64,000 bases of DNA from Bolinopsis microptera (lineage: Eukaryota > Ctenophora > Tentaculata > Lobata > Bolinopsidae), in NCBI RefSeq assembly GCF_026151205.1, contig NC_087081.1:11533113-11597112 (forward strand), read 5' to 3'. The translations under genes were made by a program, and so were the position numbers. Below, one piece after another: positions 11,574 to 22,370 of the stretch. Under the pieces are notes generated by a model, which searched no databases, was not told the origin of the DNA, and saw only the letters and a list, made by a program, of their open reading frames with translations. How positions within the stretch are numbered: the stretch's first letter is position 1; each line of letters opens with the position of its first letter.

Positions 11574-13815
11574 GACTACCGGCGGTAATTAATTAGATAA
11601 TTGATATTTTATTATCATGTATTCAGAATTCCAATAAAATATTATTATTTAATTTTATACTTTTTGTACATGGATGATAAACAGAATTAATTGTATGACA
11701 AGTGAAAAGAACTTTGTTATTCAAAGAAAGTATGCGATGAATCAATCAAATATAGTATTAATTTTTTTTTCAAGTTATGGTGATTTTTAGAACTTGAAGA
11801 TATTTTTGGTTATTTTCTGTATGTTGCCATGGTTTCAAAATATGTGATTAATAATAATATCGTATATGAAACATCTTACAGGTATGCTACCTGCAGTCAC
11901 GTCGATATGGAGACGTAGAATGCGGTTGAAATAAGGCCGGAATGGAATTTTCATTTTCTACCACTAATTAGCAAACATCCAGAGTATGTTCAAACTTTGT
12001 TAAATAACCTGATTATACCCTAAATAAATTCAATTCCGACCACATTTAAAGATAATGAAGATAAAAAAGTCGATTAACCATTCAACTTTAATCTGATAAA
12101 ATATGAACTAGCGTAGGTGTACCATCAAAATTAAGGGATGCAACGACATATCATCAATGGATTTTAGATTGTAAAGCAAATTTATCTATTTTTTGTTTAA
12201 ATGGTTTTGTTAATCAATTACTTAGTCGCCCCTTAGTCGTTGCATCCATTATTTCGTTTAATAGTCAAAACTTGCTTCATATCCCAGAAGACCCAAAACG
12301 TAGACTGTCAAAACAAATAACCAATTTATGAATACTTTTACGATTTTTTTACCTCAAAATTTTTTGAAAAGCCTTATAAAATGTAGCAAATAGTAAATAA
12401 ATAATTGATCAAGAAAACACTTAATTGGTTAAGTACGAATCACTCTGCTTTAATAATCTATAACATCGGACAGATCTAGTAGATTTTAGATAATATGGTT
12501 TTAAATTTAAGAAAAGTAAAAGTATGATTACCTTGAGTTGCATTTACAAGATAAATGTACTTAAACAGCTGTAAAATTGTTTTGCAAAACTTTTAAAAAT
12601 CAAGTAGAATCATATACATGAATATATATATATATATGATTGAATACCTTAAACAAGACTTTTAAAACAATAGAAGTAAGCTTAAACATGACTTTTAAAA
12701 CAATATCTAAGTTAGCTGTATGAGCCTTTAAATTAGCTTTTCATTTGAAGGTTTCACCGAAAAAGTTTATTTAAAGACTTAATTAAGTTAATTATAGGCC
12801 GCTGTCGAAACATTTCAGGACAGCCTGCAACCATTTTATGAGGAAAAAACAACAGTCTACTTTTACGGAAAACCATTAAATAACTGAACTCAGACATGAA
12901 AAGGTATATCGAGAAGACGACGACTTAGAATTTAAAAGTTTAAAAATATGGATAGTTTAGTTAGATGTAATGTTCAGTGTATACTGCTTAAAGTTATATA
13001 ACAGACGAAACAAATATTAAAATAGTCTAAAAACTTTTTATCGTTAAATATGAACTTAACCCTCTACAATCAAATAGCCCCGAAGAAACTTTTAAACATC
13101 TTTCAAATAAATAAAAACCAAACAATAAATCTTAAATAGCACTAATACAACTTACAACTTAAAAATCCTGGGTACGCTTTAAAACAACTGATTCCAAATA
13201 GTAAGTATAATCGCGGATATAAATATGTCAAATATCGTCAAAATCTGAATACTATAAATAAAAACAGGCTTGTAAATCTTTAAATATAATACACCGTAAA
13301 AATAATATGATAACGTAGCAAGTATTCAAATGCAGCGCGAATAAATTATATAACATAACCATATTTAACTGAAGTTTATTAATAAAAGGAGAAGAATCAT
13401 GTTTAAAATAAATATTAATATATCACCTCGTTGAACAGCCTTACATTACTTTTAAGCATACTCAAAAGAATTATAGTATCGTCAGCTTACTGTTTTGCTT
13501 TAAACTAAAACTCTGAGACTGGGTAAATAACTGTACTCGCTTTAAATAATCAATCAATCAATTCGTTTATTTATTTAATAATAAATAATTATACCCCCAT
13601 TCTTACATTCATCAATATTCACTCCGACAATTCTCTCACGTTTCAAAATCGTCCTTAAATGGTTGCAGTTGTCACGGATCAGCTTACACCTATAATTCAA
13701 CTCCCAAATCACATCGTCTCACATCACATCGTCTCAAATCACATCGTCATAAATCACATCGTCATCACTCCCAAATCACATCGTCATCATGGCTACCAGG
13801 CTTCAATCTAGTCGA
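11574..13815. other. AT-rich spacer between two minus-strand genes
   Basis: Contains the RBM7-like gene's upstream region and the 3' UTR of the zinc-finger gene's most distal terminal exon. An AATAAA signal on the minus strand (tttatt at about 13566) lies about 250 bp after that exon's stop. A short (AT)n run occurs near 12620. No other feature seen. Confidence 0.5.
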
Positions 13816-14222
13816 TCAGTGCTCTCCAACACCGTTATTGGTGGGCTGAGATGTCATCAGAGTATCACTAGAATACAGACTTCCGTTACCAGGAGAACCG
13901 TTACTCAGGCCGGGGAACAAGCTGACTTTGCTGTGGGACCCGTTGCTAAGGCCAGGTATCAGGCCTCCATTACTCATAATAATAGGAGGTATGTTGTGAG
14001 CTCGGCTCATGTGACTCTTCAGGTTGTACTTCAGACCGAACATCATACCACACACTATACACCGAAAGGGTTTTAACTTCAGGTGAACGTTATTGAAGTG
14101 CCGTTTAAGGTTCTGAGCACGTGACGACCCCCGGAACACTTTGCCGCACACGTGACATGACACGTGCTGTTCGTTCTCTTGTTTGAGATGATGGTGGTCC
14201 CCGAATAGTCCTTTCAATAACC
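13816..14222 (-). CDS. Alternative terminal exon T4: two C2H2 zinc fingers
   Basis: Acceptor TTTCAG lies just before 14222. The exon starts with the two last bases of a codon and runs 134 codons to a stop. Finger 1 is CHVC...HFNNVH with a three-residue longer inner loop (FRGSSRAQNLKRH). Finger 2 is CIVC...HMSRAH. The linker reads VHLKLKPF. A G/S/N-rich tail with repeats of PGLSNGS follows. Joined to the constant part (22371 donor) it gives about 596 residues in frame. Finger pairs of this kind bind DNA; here they would give one isoform its DNA specificity. Acceptor phase equals that of T1, T2 and T3, the main evidence that it belongs to the same gene. A poly(A) signal near 13566 fits. Confidence 0.75.
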
Positions 14223-15435
14223 CTGAAATAAATCCAGTGTTACAATTCGAAAATTGAGGCGGGGACTGGGAATGAGGGTCAAATTCTTAGGAATGGTATT
14301 TTTTCAGAGGTTTTCGATCAGTGGTTCAAGATTTTGTGGGTTTTTGCTAGCTCCTTTTTTGCTTTTATGGAATTGTAACACTGTATATATTTCGCAGAAA
14401 AAGCTTTCATGTAGTAAAAACATACTGTGAGATTATAATGAGTGAACAATAAAGATTAAAGTAGAAATAATAATGAAATATAGCTTGTATTTAATATAGC
14501 TATTAATAACAGCACTAAATACCTAACCATGGCAACATAAGAATGATAAATTTGTACGTGATTATATTTATTTGTTTATTTATAGTCGAGTTTATTTTTA
14601 TCAGTTTTAAGGTTTAACAAAGTTACACTTTTCTTCTTGTCATAATCGTTGAACTACTTGTCTGTCTTGCAGACCACAATAAAACACACAGTAAAGTTAA
14701 TACAAAGTTTGATAGCTTAGTTTAGTAGAATGTTAACAAATCAGCATCTAAAGTTTTCCGGGTTTAGTTGGGAAAGACATTGCCTAATTTTTAAGTTTAG
14801 ATGATTCAAATGAATATAATAAGGTCATTGTTAGCTGTATTTTGTTGTATATATACCTTATAAATACATTCCATATAGATAACGAGTATAAGCATCAAGC
14901 AAAGTATAAAATATCAAATATTTCTTGCAGATTTAAGTTTATCAGAAGGTTTATAAATTAATGTTCTAGGAAAGCAATAAAATAACCTAATAATCTAGAT
15001 CTAAGCAACGGAGCTAAAGGTTAAATGTTTATACAGAGGGAAATAAAAGCATAAATGTTTGATTGGATACACTAGCTTTAACTTATTTTGATTAACTTGT
15101 TAGGTAGCTAGAAACATCATTCTAGATTTATCAGGCAAGATATTGACTATTGAGTTTAATAATTTAGGGCTCTTTTAGTTGAAAAGCATATTAAAATGCT
15201 TACTTGAGTAGAGAAGATATTAATTATCCCTATTCTTGAATTTTGTATGCTAATGTATATCTAATGTTCGTTCAGTTCGCTTCAATTATTTCAACAGAAA
15301 TAATGTAAAATAAATATCAATTACCACACAAATAATTTAACATTTCATCAGCTTATAAAGCAATTAAAATAACAACAGCAGTCTATTATTTGATGGTAAT
15401 ATTATCAACCTATAATCCCTAATCTCTCTCGCCGA
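14223..15435. other. Intronic/3' UTR DNA between terminal exons T3 and T4
   Basis: AT-rich with no zinc-finger motif (CxxC...H...H) on either strand that I could find. It would be 3' UTR for T3 transcripts and intron for T4 transcripts. Confidence 0.5.
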
Positions 15436-15755
15436 CTAATTATAATCTGTCTTCCCATCAGGATGCTTTAACGCAGCCAACAAACTCTCAGCCTCACTCA
15501 AACTACTTTCTGTTTTTCTAATGAGATCACTTTCATATGAACTCGACTCGGGTTCTGTATTCTCCATCTCATTTCGGTTTTCAGTGGTGTGCGTCAAAAC
15601 ATGGGCTTTCAGGTACGCCTTCAGTCCAAACGATCGACCGCAATATTTACAGTGATAAGGCTTCAATTTGAGGTGGACAAGGTTAATGTGACGCTGGAGA
15701 TTTCGTTTATTTGAACCACGCAGGACTCGGCCACATATGGGGCATTGGGAGGATT
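15436..15755 (-). CDS. Alternative terminal exon T3: two C2H2 zinc fingers
   Basis: Acceptor CTTTTCAG precedes 15755. The exon opens with two bases completing a codon and has 105 codons plus stop. Finger 1 CPIC...HINLVH has an extended loop (LRGSNKRNLQRH). Finger 2 is CKYC...HVLTH. The linker VHLKLKPY is nearly that of T4. An acidic, serine-rich tail (about 45 residues) follows. Together with the constant exons it makes about 567 residues. T3 and T4 are clearly related by duplication (same CxxCG-(K/R)V(F/L)RGS pattern and FGLK in finger 2). It lies only about 47 bp downstream of the T2 stop. Confidence 0.75.
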
Positions 15756-15802
15756 CTGAAAAGGATTAATTGAGAAAAACACGTTTGGGCGGGCCCCCAA
15801 AA

Positions 15803-15972
15803 CTACCGGTCCCGGGACGATTGGTTATATAATTGATGAGTCCAGGATAATTGTTGGTCGTCGTAGAGTCTCTTCCGCTCACGACATCTTTTCTGGGCCT
15901 CGCGATTGAGACGTCGCCGGCGTTCTTTCCTTTCCTCATCAGTCATGGAACAATCAATTATTGTTGGTATAC
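15803..15972 (-). CDS. Candidate alternative terminal exon T2: bZIP-like basic region
   Basis: Acceptor CTATCAG precedes 15972. The exon begins with two bases of a codon, as T1, T3 and T4 do, and runs 55 codons to TAG. It reads MTDEERKERRRRLNREAQ followed by KRCRERKRL. The spacing N-x2-A-Q-x2-C-R-x-R resembles the DNA-contacting basic region of bZIP proteins. No leucine heptads follow, so it is not a complete bZIP; it may act as a basic DNA/RNA-binding or nuclear-localisation tail. Joined to the constant exons it gives about 517 residues. It could be a decoy or retained-intron isoform of T3, 47 bp away, but splicing T2 onto T3 with the GTAGTT at its end would put T3 out of frame. Confidence 0.5.
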
Positions 15973-16390
15973 CTGATAGGCACAGTTTTATTGCATGATA
16001 CGGTTCAAGATGGTATGTACCGTCATGCAAACAACCATGCAAATTGGATGGTGTGTGGATAAAACATCATCAAGAGGAAACACCCTCTAAACACCCTCTA
16101 AATGTGTTCTCAATTGCTCTATTTATTCTCTAAATTGGTCTGGTTGTTAACAATTTAAGGCGTTTAAGGATCAGAATCCGGGCTCGGGTTCAGGAAATGT
16201 TTTTAAATTGCCGGTTGGGATAAACTGTTATTTTTGTGTTACAAATTATAATTTTGGTTTGGAGTGCTATCTCCAGAGGACTTTCATCCAAAGGAAGTTT
16301 CCGTCTCAGGGTGTTTCCTTCAGAATCTTATCTCACCCCACCCAAACTGGATGTGTGACGAGAACCAGTCATCACTCTCCACGTGACACA

Positions 16391-16666
16391 ATGTGGCAAT
16401 GCAGTGATGCTATGTACGAATTCAGCACACTTCAGCACATTACAAGTTTAGTTCGCGATCTGTTCAGTTACTTTAGAATGACCCAGGTTGACCGGACCCA
16501 GAATAAGTCATGGCTAAATGCACAGACTTATATCAAGCATGTGGGGACAACACAAAAGGCAAAAGCCGTTTTAAGATTAATGAACAGAGTTTCAGTGGGT
16601 GACGTCATTCAATTTGTAAAATCCGTTGAATGGAGATTAGGTCATAGGTGTCGACCAATAAATTGA
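16391..16666 (+). CDS. Unrecognised small open frame inside the zinc-finger gene
   Basis: An ATG at 16391 opens 91 codons (stop at 16666) on the strand opposite to the surrounding gene. The open frame extends about 60 codons further upstream without a stop, long for this AT-rich DNA. Composition looks protein-like (many R, K, Q, V, with a helical DVIQFVKSVEWRL segment) but I recognise no domain. It may be an independent small gene, an old element remnant, or chance. Confidence 0.2.
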   Translation: MWQCSDAMYEFSTLQHITSLVRDLFSYFRMTQVDRTQNKSWLNAQTYIKHVGTTQKAKAVLRLMNRVSVGDVIQFVKSVEWRLGHRCRPIN

Positions 16667-17922
16667 AAATTTTGTTCGCGAGCGCGCGAAAAACATGCTC
16701 TCTACAAGAATTTCAGTACGCTTTGCTAGTTGTTGGGCGTCCTGACGTTTTGTCCCGGTTCACTAAACAAAGCGGTAAGATAGAAACCGGAAATTGGAGT
16801 GCGTTCTTTTGGACCTCTTACAGCTGCGGCCTAACAGGAACATATTAAAGAGTCAAAATTGTCGTTAATTCAGCAAAATGGGTATTAAGTTTACATGGAT
16901 CTGTTAAAGGGAGAGCCAGTGCGCAGTGGATGTTTTGAGGTTAAGATTCACAACATATTTTACACGGACACGAAACGTATTTTATTAAAGCTATTTGATA
17001 AGTTTGTACAGCAATACATGTACATTATATTGACCATAAAAAGTAGCTTTTACTATGAAATAATAAGGGAAATCACAAGTATTATAATCATTGTTTAAAA
17101 AGTAATTGTTAAACTGAATTGAGGAGTAATCGAAGGAAGCCCACTGAAATTTAGCCTAGATTAAAACTGTGAAATTGGACCTTGATTTGAATTCCCTTTT
17201 TGATTAAAATCTGAGATATAAAATTCTAAAAATTAAAAATCAATTATCATCAATAAAAATACATAAACTTAACATAAAAACTAATATGGATTTCTAAACC
17301 CCAGAGTCGTATTTTCGTATGAATTTTGGACTACAATTAAAATTCAACTATGCCTAGATTTCTTACATTATCATAAATCATAAATCTTAGCTATTTAAAA
17401 TCATAAACTATTTCTTAGTAAATAAACTTTGTAATTTTCTATTTTATCATCTAATCAATCCATCCAAATTGATTAATTCAACTCAGATTCGATCATAGCT
17501 TTTATTTCCCAGTCTTTTAAAATGGTCGATTGAAAACCGGCAACATCGTGATCGACCTTTTAATAAGAACAATCTTTACATGCACAATATGGCTATAATG
17601 AACGATAAGCTAAAATACAGTTCTGCACATTACTGTGCGTCTATTCTGACAAAACACGTTCAAGAAGGAAACCAAAATCTAGATAGCCACGTACTTGCCA
17701 TCGATACTGAAATTCTCACGAAGTTACAGAAACTGTAAATAAAAAGAAACAAGTGAGTTTATCAGTTTATTGTTCGTCGTATGTAACTGAACAAACTCAC
17801 TAAAACTGTATAAACAGTATGCTTTGAGAATTAAGAAGCTCGAACGCAAAGCGTTTCTAAGATCATTTAGTCTCTGTAAGATCACACAAAGTCGTTAAGA
17901 CTCGAAAGCCAGGTCCGCACCC
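16667..17922. other. Intronic/3' UTR DNA after terminal exon T1
   Basis: Contains a minus-strand AATAAA signal (tttatt, 17766-17771) about 150 bp after the T1 stop, supporting T1 as a true terminal exon. A 53-codon plus-strand frame from 17579 to 17740 has no recognised motif. Otherwise nothing. Confidence 0.5.
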
Positions 17923-18152
17923 CTACGAAGTTTGTATCATTTGAAGTTGGGCCAAGACGTCACTGTGTCGAGTTGACATGTGATGTTTCAGTTGTTTCTT
18001 CTGACCGAATGCCGCCGCGCAGATAGGGCACGAGTAACGGCGCAGCCCCAAATGTATGACACTTATGTGCCGGTCAAGAGAAGACTTAAAACTGAAGTTC
18101 TTAAGACAGTGGACACAGTGGAAGGGGCGTCGCCTTCCCGAGGTTGGGGAAC
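17923..18152 (-). CDS. Alternative terminal exon T1: two C2H2 zinc fingers
   Basis: Acceptor TATTTCAG precedes 18152. The exon starts with two bases of a codon and runs 75 codons to TAG (17923-17925). Finger 1 CVHC...HISVIH and finger 2 CPIC...HMSTRH both have the classical 12-residue loop. The linker HLGLRRYSC differs from the LKLKPF type of T3 and T4, so this pair is more diverged. The tail is short (DVLAQLQMIQTS). With the constant exons it makes about 537 residues. It is the terminal exon nearest the constant donor (4.2 kb away) and has its own poly(A) signal near 17766. Confidence 0.75.
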
Positions 18153-18805
18153 CTGAAATATATGTGAAACTGTTCCTCCGGAGTGAAATATTGCAAACAT
18201 TTAGCGACAATCTGCTACGTACGTACACTCGCGGGGTGCATGTAAGTTGAACACATATTTCATGTACATTGACAGCTTACATTCATCAAAATACATATTT
18301 TCGGAATATATTCTATCCCACATGAAAATTGAAAGGAATGCAGGGCTGCTGTATTTCCACGCCTCACTACAGCACGTTTGTTAACTAATCCCACTAATAT
18401 GCCAGTAGTATTAAGTGACGTTTTAAATGCCATGACCTCAACAGAAGACCTCACCAGCTATTGCAAAACATGACACACCGATCTCAGGTTCCTAATTTGT
18501 ACGTAGATTACGTAACTCTAGCAGAGTTGTACACGGAAACAACTCTGCAGCTATAATCTAGGTACCGGTTATGGAAATGACTGGCCTTGTGACTTGCAGA
18601 CATCACTTAAACACACGTCACGTGTTACACACAGCTCGTCAAACTGACAATATGAGACATATGGTAACATCTGGTAACTGTCGTTTTATTACATCATCAT
18701 CAAAGTAAAGCCGCCGTGTTACTACACCCAGCAGTATTTGTTATGTAGTTCTCAGTATTTATAGCCCTGATTTATTCTCTAACGCGTGTGTAGTGGCGGG
18801 ATAGT

Positions 18806-18867
18806 GGGGGGCAACCCTATTTGTGACGATTTTGGTCAGGTGAATCGTCAAAAATTGGGTCTCCCCC
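18806..18867. repeat. Imperfect 25-bp inverted repeat
   Basis: An arm beginning gggggcaaccctatttgtga (18806) is matched in inverted orientation by the segment ending ttgggtctccccc (18867). The inner 8 bp (tgacgatt/aatcgtca) is perfect around an 11-bp loop. It lies in the long intron before T1. It may be a hairpin or a foldback element remnant. Confidence 0.6.
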
Positions 18868-19962
18868 GGCCCCAATGTAGCATTGTATGTAGCACGTTAT
18901 ATGTGTAACGAACACGCACAAAGTGCGATAAGTAACATTTTATATTGAACACACATTGATAGAAGTCTGATGATGACACATAAATTTTAATTGTTTGCAT
19001 TCACACGGAGTATTTGTTTCACATATAAATCAGATGAAACTAAACAAGCAAAAATAAATAAGTAATCGAGATTTAATATCTTAGACATGAAATGTTAAAA
19101 TTAGATAATTTATTAAGCACTATTCAAATTGAGATAATATTTACTGTATAATAGTTAAAAGTTATTATTTATTAACACGAAGTTATAATTAATTTGTGAA
19201 CACAGCTGTATCCCGTATGATATACTCTGTAGACTTCACTACGCCTCTTGAAGTGTTCTGACACGTGGCAGCAATTCTAACACCTGATCGGCTTCCTGCC
19301 AGCACGGTGACTCCTGATTGGTTAATCACACTCGCATTGGTTTAAGTGGCCGACAAGTTTCAGAACACTTTAGCTAAAGCTCGGCGACCACAGGTAAATC
19401 TAACCAGTTCCTCGAACAAATGATAAATACCAGAGAGGGAGATTCTAAAAATAGCTATTAAGTCATGGAAACTGTGTGACTGAAATGACGACCAGGAAAA
19501 GATAGTGTGGGTATAATACCGAACAATATACTGCAATACGGTGTATATAAAACAATCGTGATAAGTAATTTGTCTGTTATCAACAGACCGTACCGGGTAC
19601 TAGTATTTTAGTAACAACTTACAACCGGCTACTAGTATTTTAGTAACAGCCAACCCTTGCGGATTATTAAGCTCTTTCCTTTCCGGTATAGCTGAGATTT
19701 CCTACGAATTACACTATTATTCTACAGTCTACGATACTCCGACTCGATCCTTAAGAAAACTTACTGATGATGGTTTAATATGTAAATTACCCAGAATACC
19801 TTGATCGGTAGTCAGAAAGTTCCAATATTTCCAAGTACTACCTGCATTACAAAGTACTAGTTACGACCACCCACTTATTCTAACGCTCTTCGACTATAAA
19901 TCGTGTTAACAAGAGGGTTTAATCTCTGCTGGCGGGCACTACTAAACAGCTCATTCTCAGTG

Positions 19963-20177
19963 CTCTATCTAAGTATTTAAATCTGATGTGAGTGGTAAAA
20001 TGATGGCATTATTGTTAGCTCTATCTCAGTATCTTGCTCTGATGTGAGTGGTAAAATGATGGCATTATTGTTAGCTCTATCTCAGTATCTTGCTCTGATG
20101 TGAGTGGTAAAATGATGGCATTATTGTTAGCTCTATCCCAGTATCTAAATCTAATGTAAATGGTAAAATGATGCCAT
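19963..20177. repeat. 56-bp tandem repeat, about 3.8 copies
   Basis: Copies start at 19963, 20019, 20075 and 20131. Units two and three are identical; the outer ones differ at a few bases. Each contains gatgtgagtggtaaaatgat. Confidence 0.9.
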
Positions 20178-20709
20178 CAAAGGGTTGGTTTAAATGACAA
20201 AGCTGTTCCAATTAGATGGACTACGTTAGTTGGACCTCCTAATCGTGATTTCATCCAATTGACTCACACTAAATGATTAGATTTATAAAGGAGCTGCAAA
20301 AAGTACCGCTGCTATCAATCACAGAGTGATCGTTTACCTTATCTTCTTTCCAGTTACTGTGAGCTCTCCGCCCGACGACGGTAAATCTGGAAATTACAAC
20401 TAACGCTCTTAATACCACGCCGCTTATCTCTCTTAGTTCAATAAACCTGCCAACCATCCCGAGGCAGAGATGAACTAGTCATTTCGCAGAACTCTGTGCA
20501 CGTTTTCACTGCCTATCTTTTAACAGGATTATTTATGAAGGAGCTGGTATATAAACCTAATTAACTGGAGGGTGCGAAGTTTCCAGATAACCACTCCGTC
20601 TATGAGCTCAACCAATCAAAATGGCGAATTTCAACCACGTGGTTTACCAGGACCAATCAGTGCCAACCACGGGACTATAGTAGTAATTCGTTTAGTAATT
20701 TTAAACATT

Positions 20710-20744
20710 TCTCTCTCTCTCTCTCTCTCACTCTCTCTCTCTCT
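20710..20744. repeat. (CT)n microsatellite
   Basis: An almost pure CT run with one interrupting A. Confidence 0.95.
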
Positions 20745-21425
20745 AGAGTCACGGAGGGATGGGGAACGATAAAGTAACAGTTAAAATTAAACGTACCATA
20801 TGTACAGTTGGAATGCTCTCTCTACAACTGGCGACATACTATCAGGGTTTGTGTGATAAATGGTGGAGGGTGGGTGGTCGAATGGTCTAACTTGGCAGTC
20901 TTGGTAATGACTAATAATATGCCTTTCTCTCCTAATGACTTTATCTCAACTCCAAGGGGCCCTGAAGTACAGTCCCACATATTATTCAGGTTATTGCAGG
21001 TGAGCGGTGTTATTATAATGCGCATACGTTATTATAATGTTGGTGGTGGTGGGGTTACAGTTATTATATATTATATTGTGTTGTTCTATATCGGGAGATT
21101 TTGGCTAAACGATTAGTCGAGAAAGGTTGATAAAACACGAGACAGTGATTTAGTGACAAAAATTAGAAAGAATGCGTAGCGTACCTTGAAATTTGATCCT
21201 TGCTAAAGTTCATAGTAATATAGTCTTATCGCTAAATAAATCAGTTGAACCAGTAAAAAACCACGGCGAAGTCACATGACCGCCATCTGGCCAACTAGGG
21301 AACTCGTAACAAGTCACGTGATTAATTTTGAACCAATGAATTGTCAGGAATTATATAGTCTTATCAGGATGGTGTTGCCGGGTTGAGGCTCCATTTAATT
21401 AGTATTTTAAATCAAGTGAGCAGGG

Positions 21426-21469
<44 letters not shown>

Positions 21470-21474
21470 GAGAG
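21426..21474. repeat. (GA)n microsatellite
   Basis: GA run broken by two ACA steps. A shorter pure GA run is at 22799-22816. Confidence 0.95.
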
Positions 21475-22370
21475 GTGTGGGGTAGAGTGAATGGAATGTG
21501 TCGTTGAACTTAGTCCGATCAAGTTTACCACATACAGTAATCGCAGAGCGTTTATAAAAGTAGGAATTTTAGCAGGTAGAATACAAATTCCTCAAATATT
21601 TGTCTTGGCGAAGGAAAGTGCCAGAGGGAGCCTTGTTGGCAGTAAAAGATAAGCAGTCTGGTTTATCCACAGATGTCATATAGGATTGGGAAAAACAAAT
21701 ATAGAAAGGTGGACTTTTGTTCGAAGTCTATGTTGGATTTATAACTGGATAGATCACAAAAATAGCGCGTTCACGTTTAGTCTATTTCACTACATAAGTT
21801 CAGGTCACATTTTTTCATAGAAGTGTTAAAGTTGGGATCCGTAGTAAAATACTAAAAATAGCAGATTACGTCATCTGGGTTGTACCCAGCGACAAGCAAT
21901 AATGAAAATAATACTATGAATAACAATGTAAGGGAAAATTATTGATATCAAAACAAAGAGTTGAATTGTCTACTGTAAATTATCGATGATCGGGACTCTT
22001 AACAACAAATTGACAGGAAACTTGCCCGACCAAAAATTAATAAAATCAGTATTAAATTACTAATTATTAATGATTATTTGTTACGTGTAGAAGTAAGTAT
22101 CAATAGTTTAAATAGTGAAATTTAATATGTAGTACGATTTAATATAACAATTCCTCAAATCAGTGGATTCCTCAACCATTCTTTAAAAGTAAACATTGAG
22201 TTTGGAGTTTAGTGATTAAAACAAAAAACATGTACATATATTGATTTTGATGGTATTAGTTTGATTAGTTATTGAAATAGATGATCATTGATTAATATAA
22301 CAAAAGACACTGAAATTAAATTCTGAAATATCTAAATAGGATGAATAAAATCACAGAACATGTAACTTAC

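Larger units (their letters stand above)
18868..22370. other. Long intron between the constant exons and terminal exon T1
   Basis: No zinc-finger exon found here. It holds a 56-bp tandem repeat and two dinucleotide runs listed separately. CCAAT-type boxes in both orientations cluster near 19315-19340, 20608-20660 and 21335, and a CACGTG stands near 21315. These could mark an internal promoter, but I see no first exon and cannot support one. Confidence 0.45.

Noticed and set aside
13789-14076. 95-codon plus-strand open frame
   Set aside because: Lies opposite the T4 zinc-finger exon, which has a clear domain and splice acceptor; the plus frame is its shadow.
15803-15972. T2 as an internal exon spliced to T3
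   Set aside because: The only donor-like site at its end (GTAGTT) leaves two bases, which puts the T3 zinc fingers out of frame.
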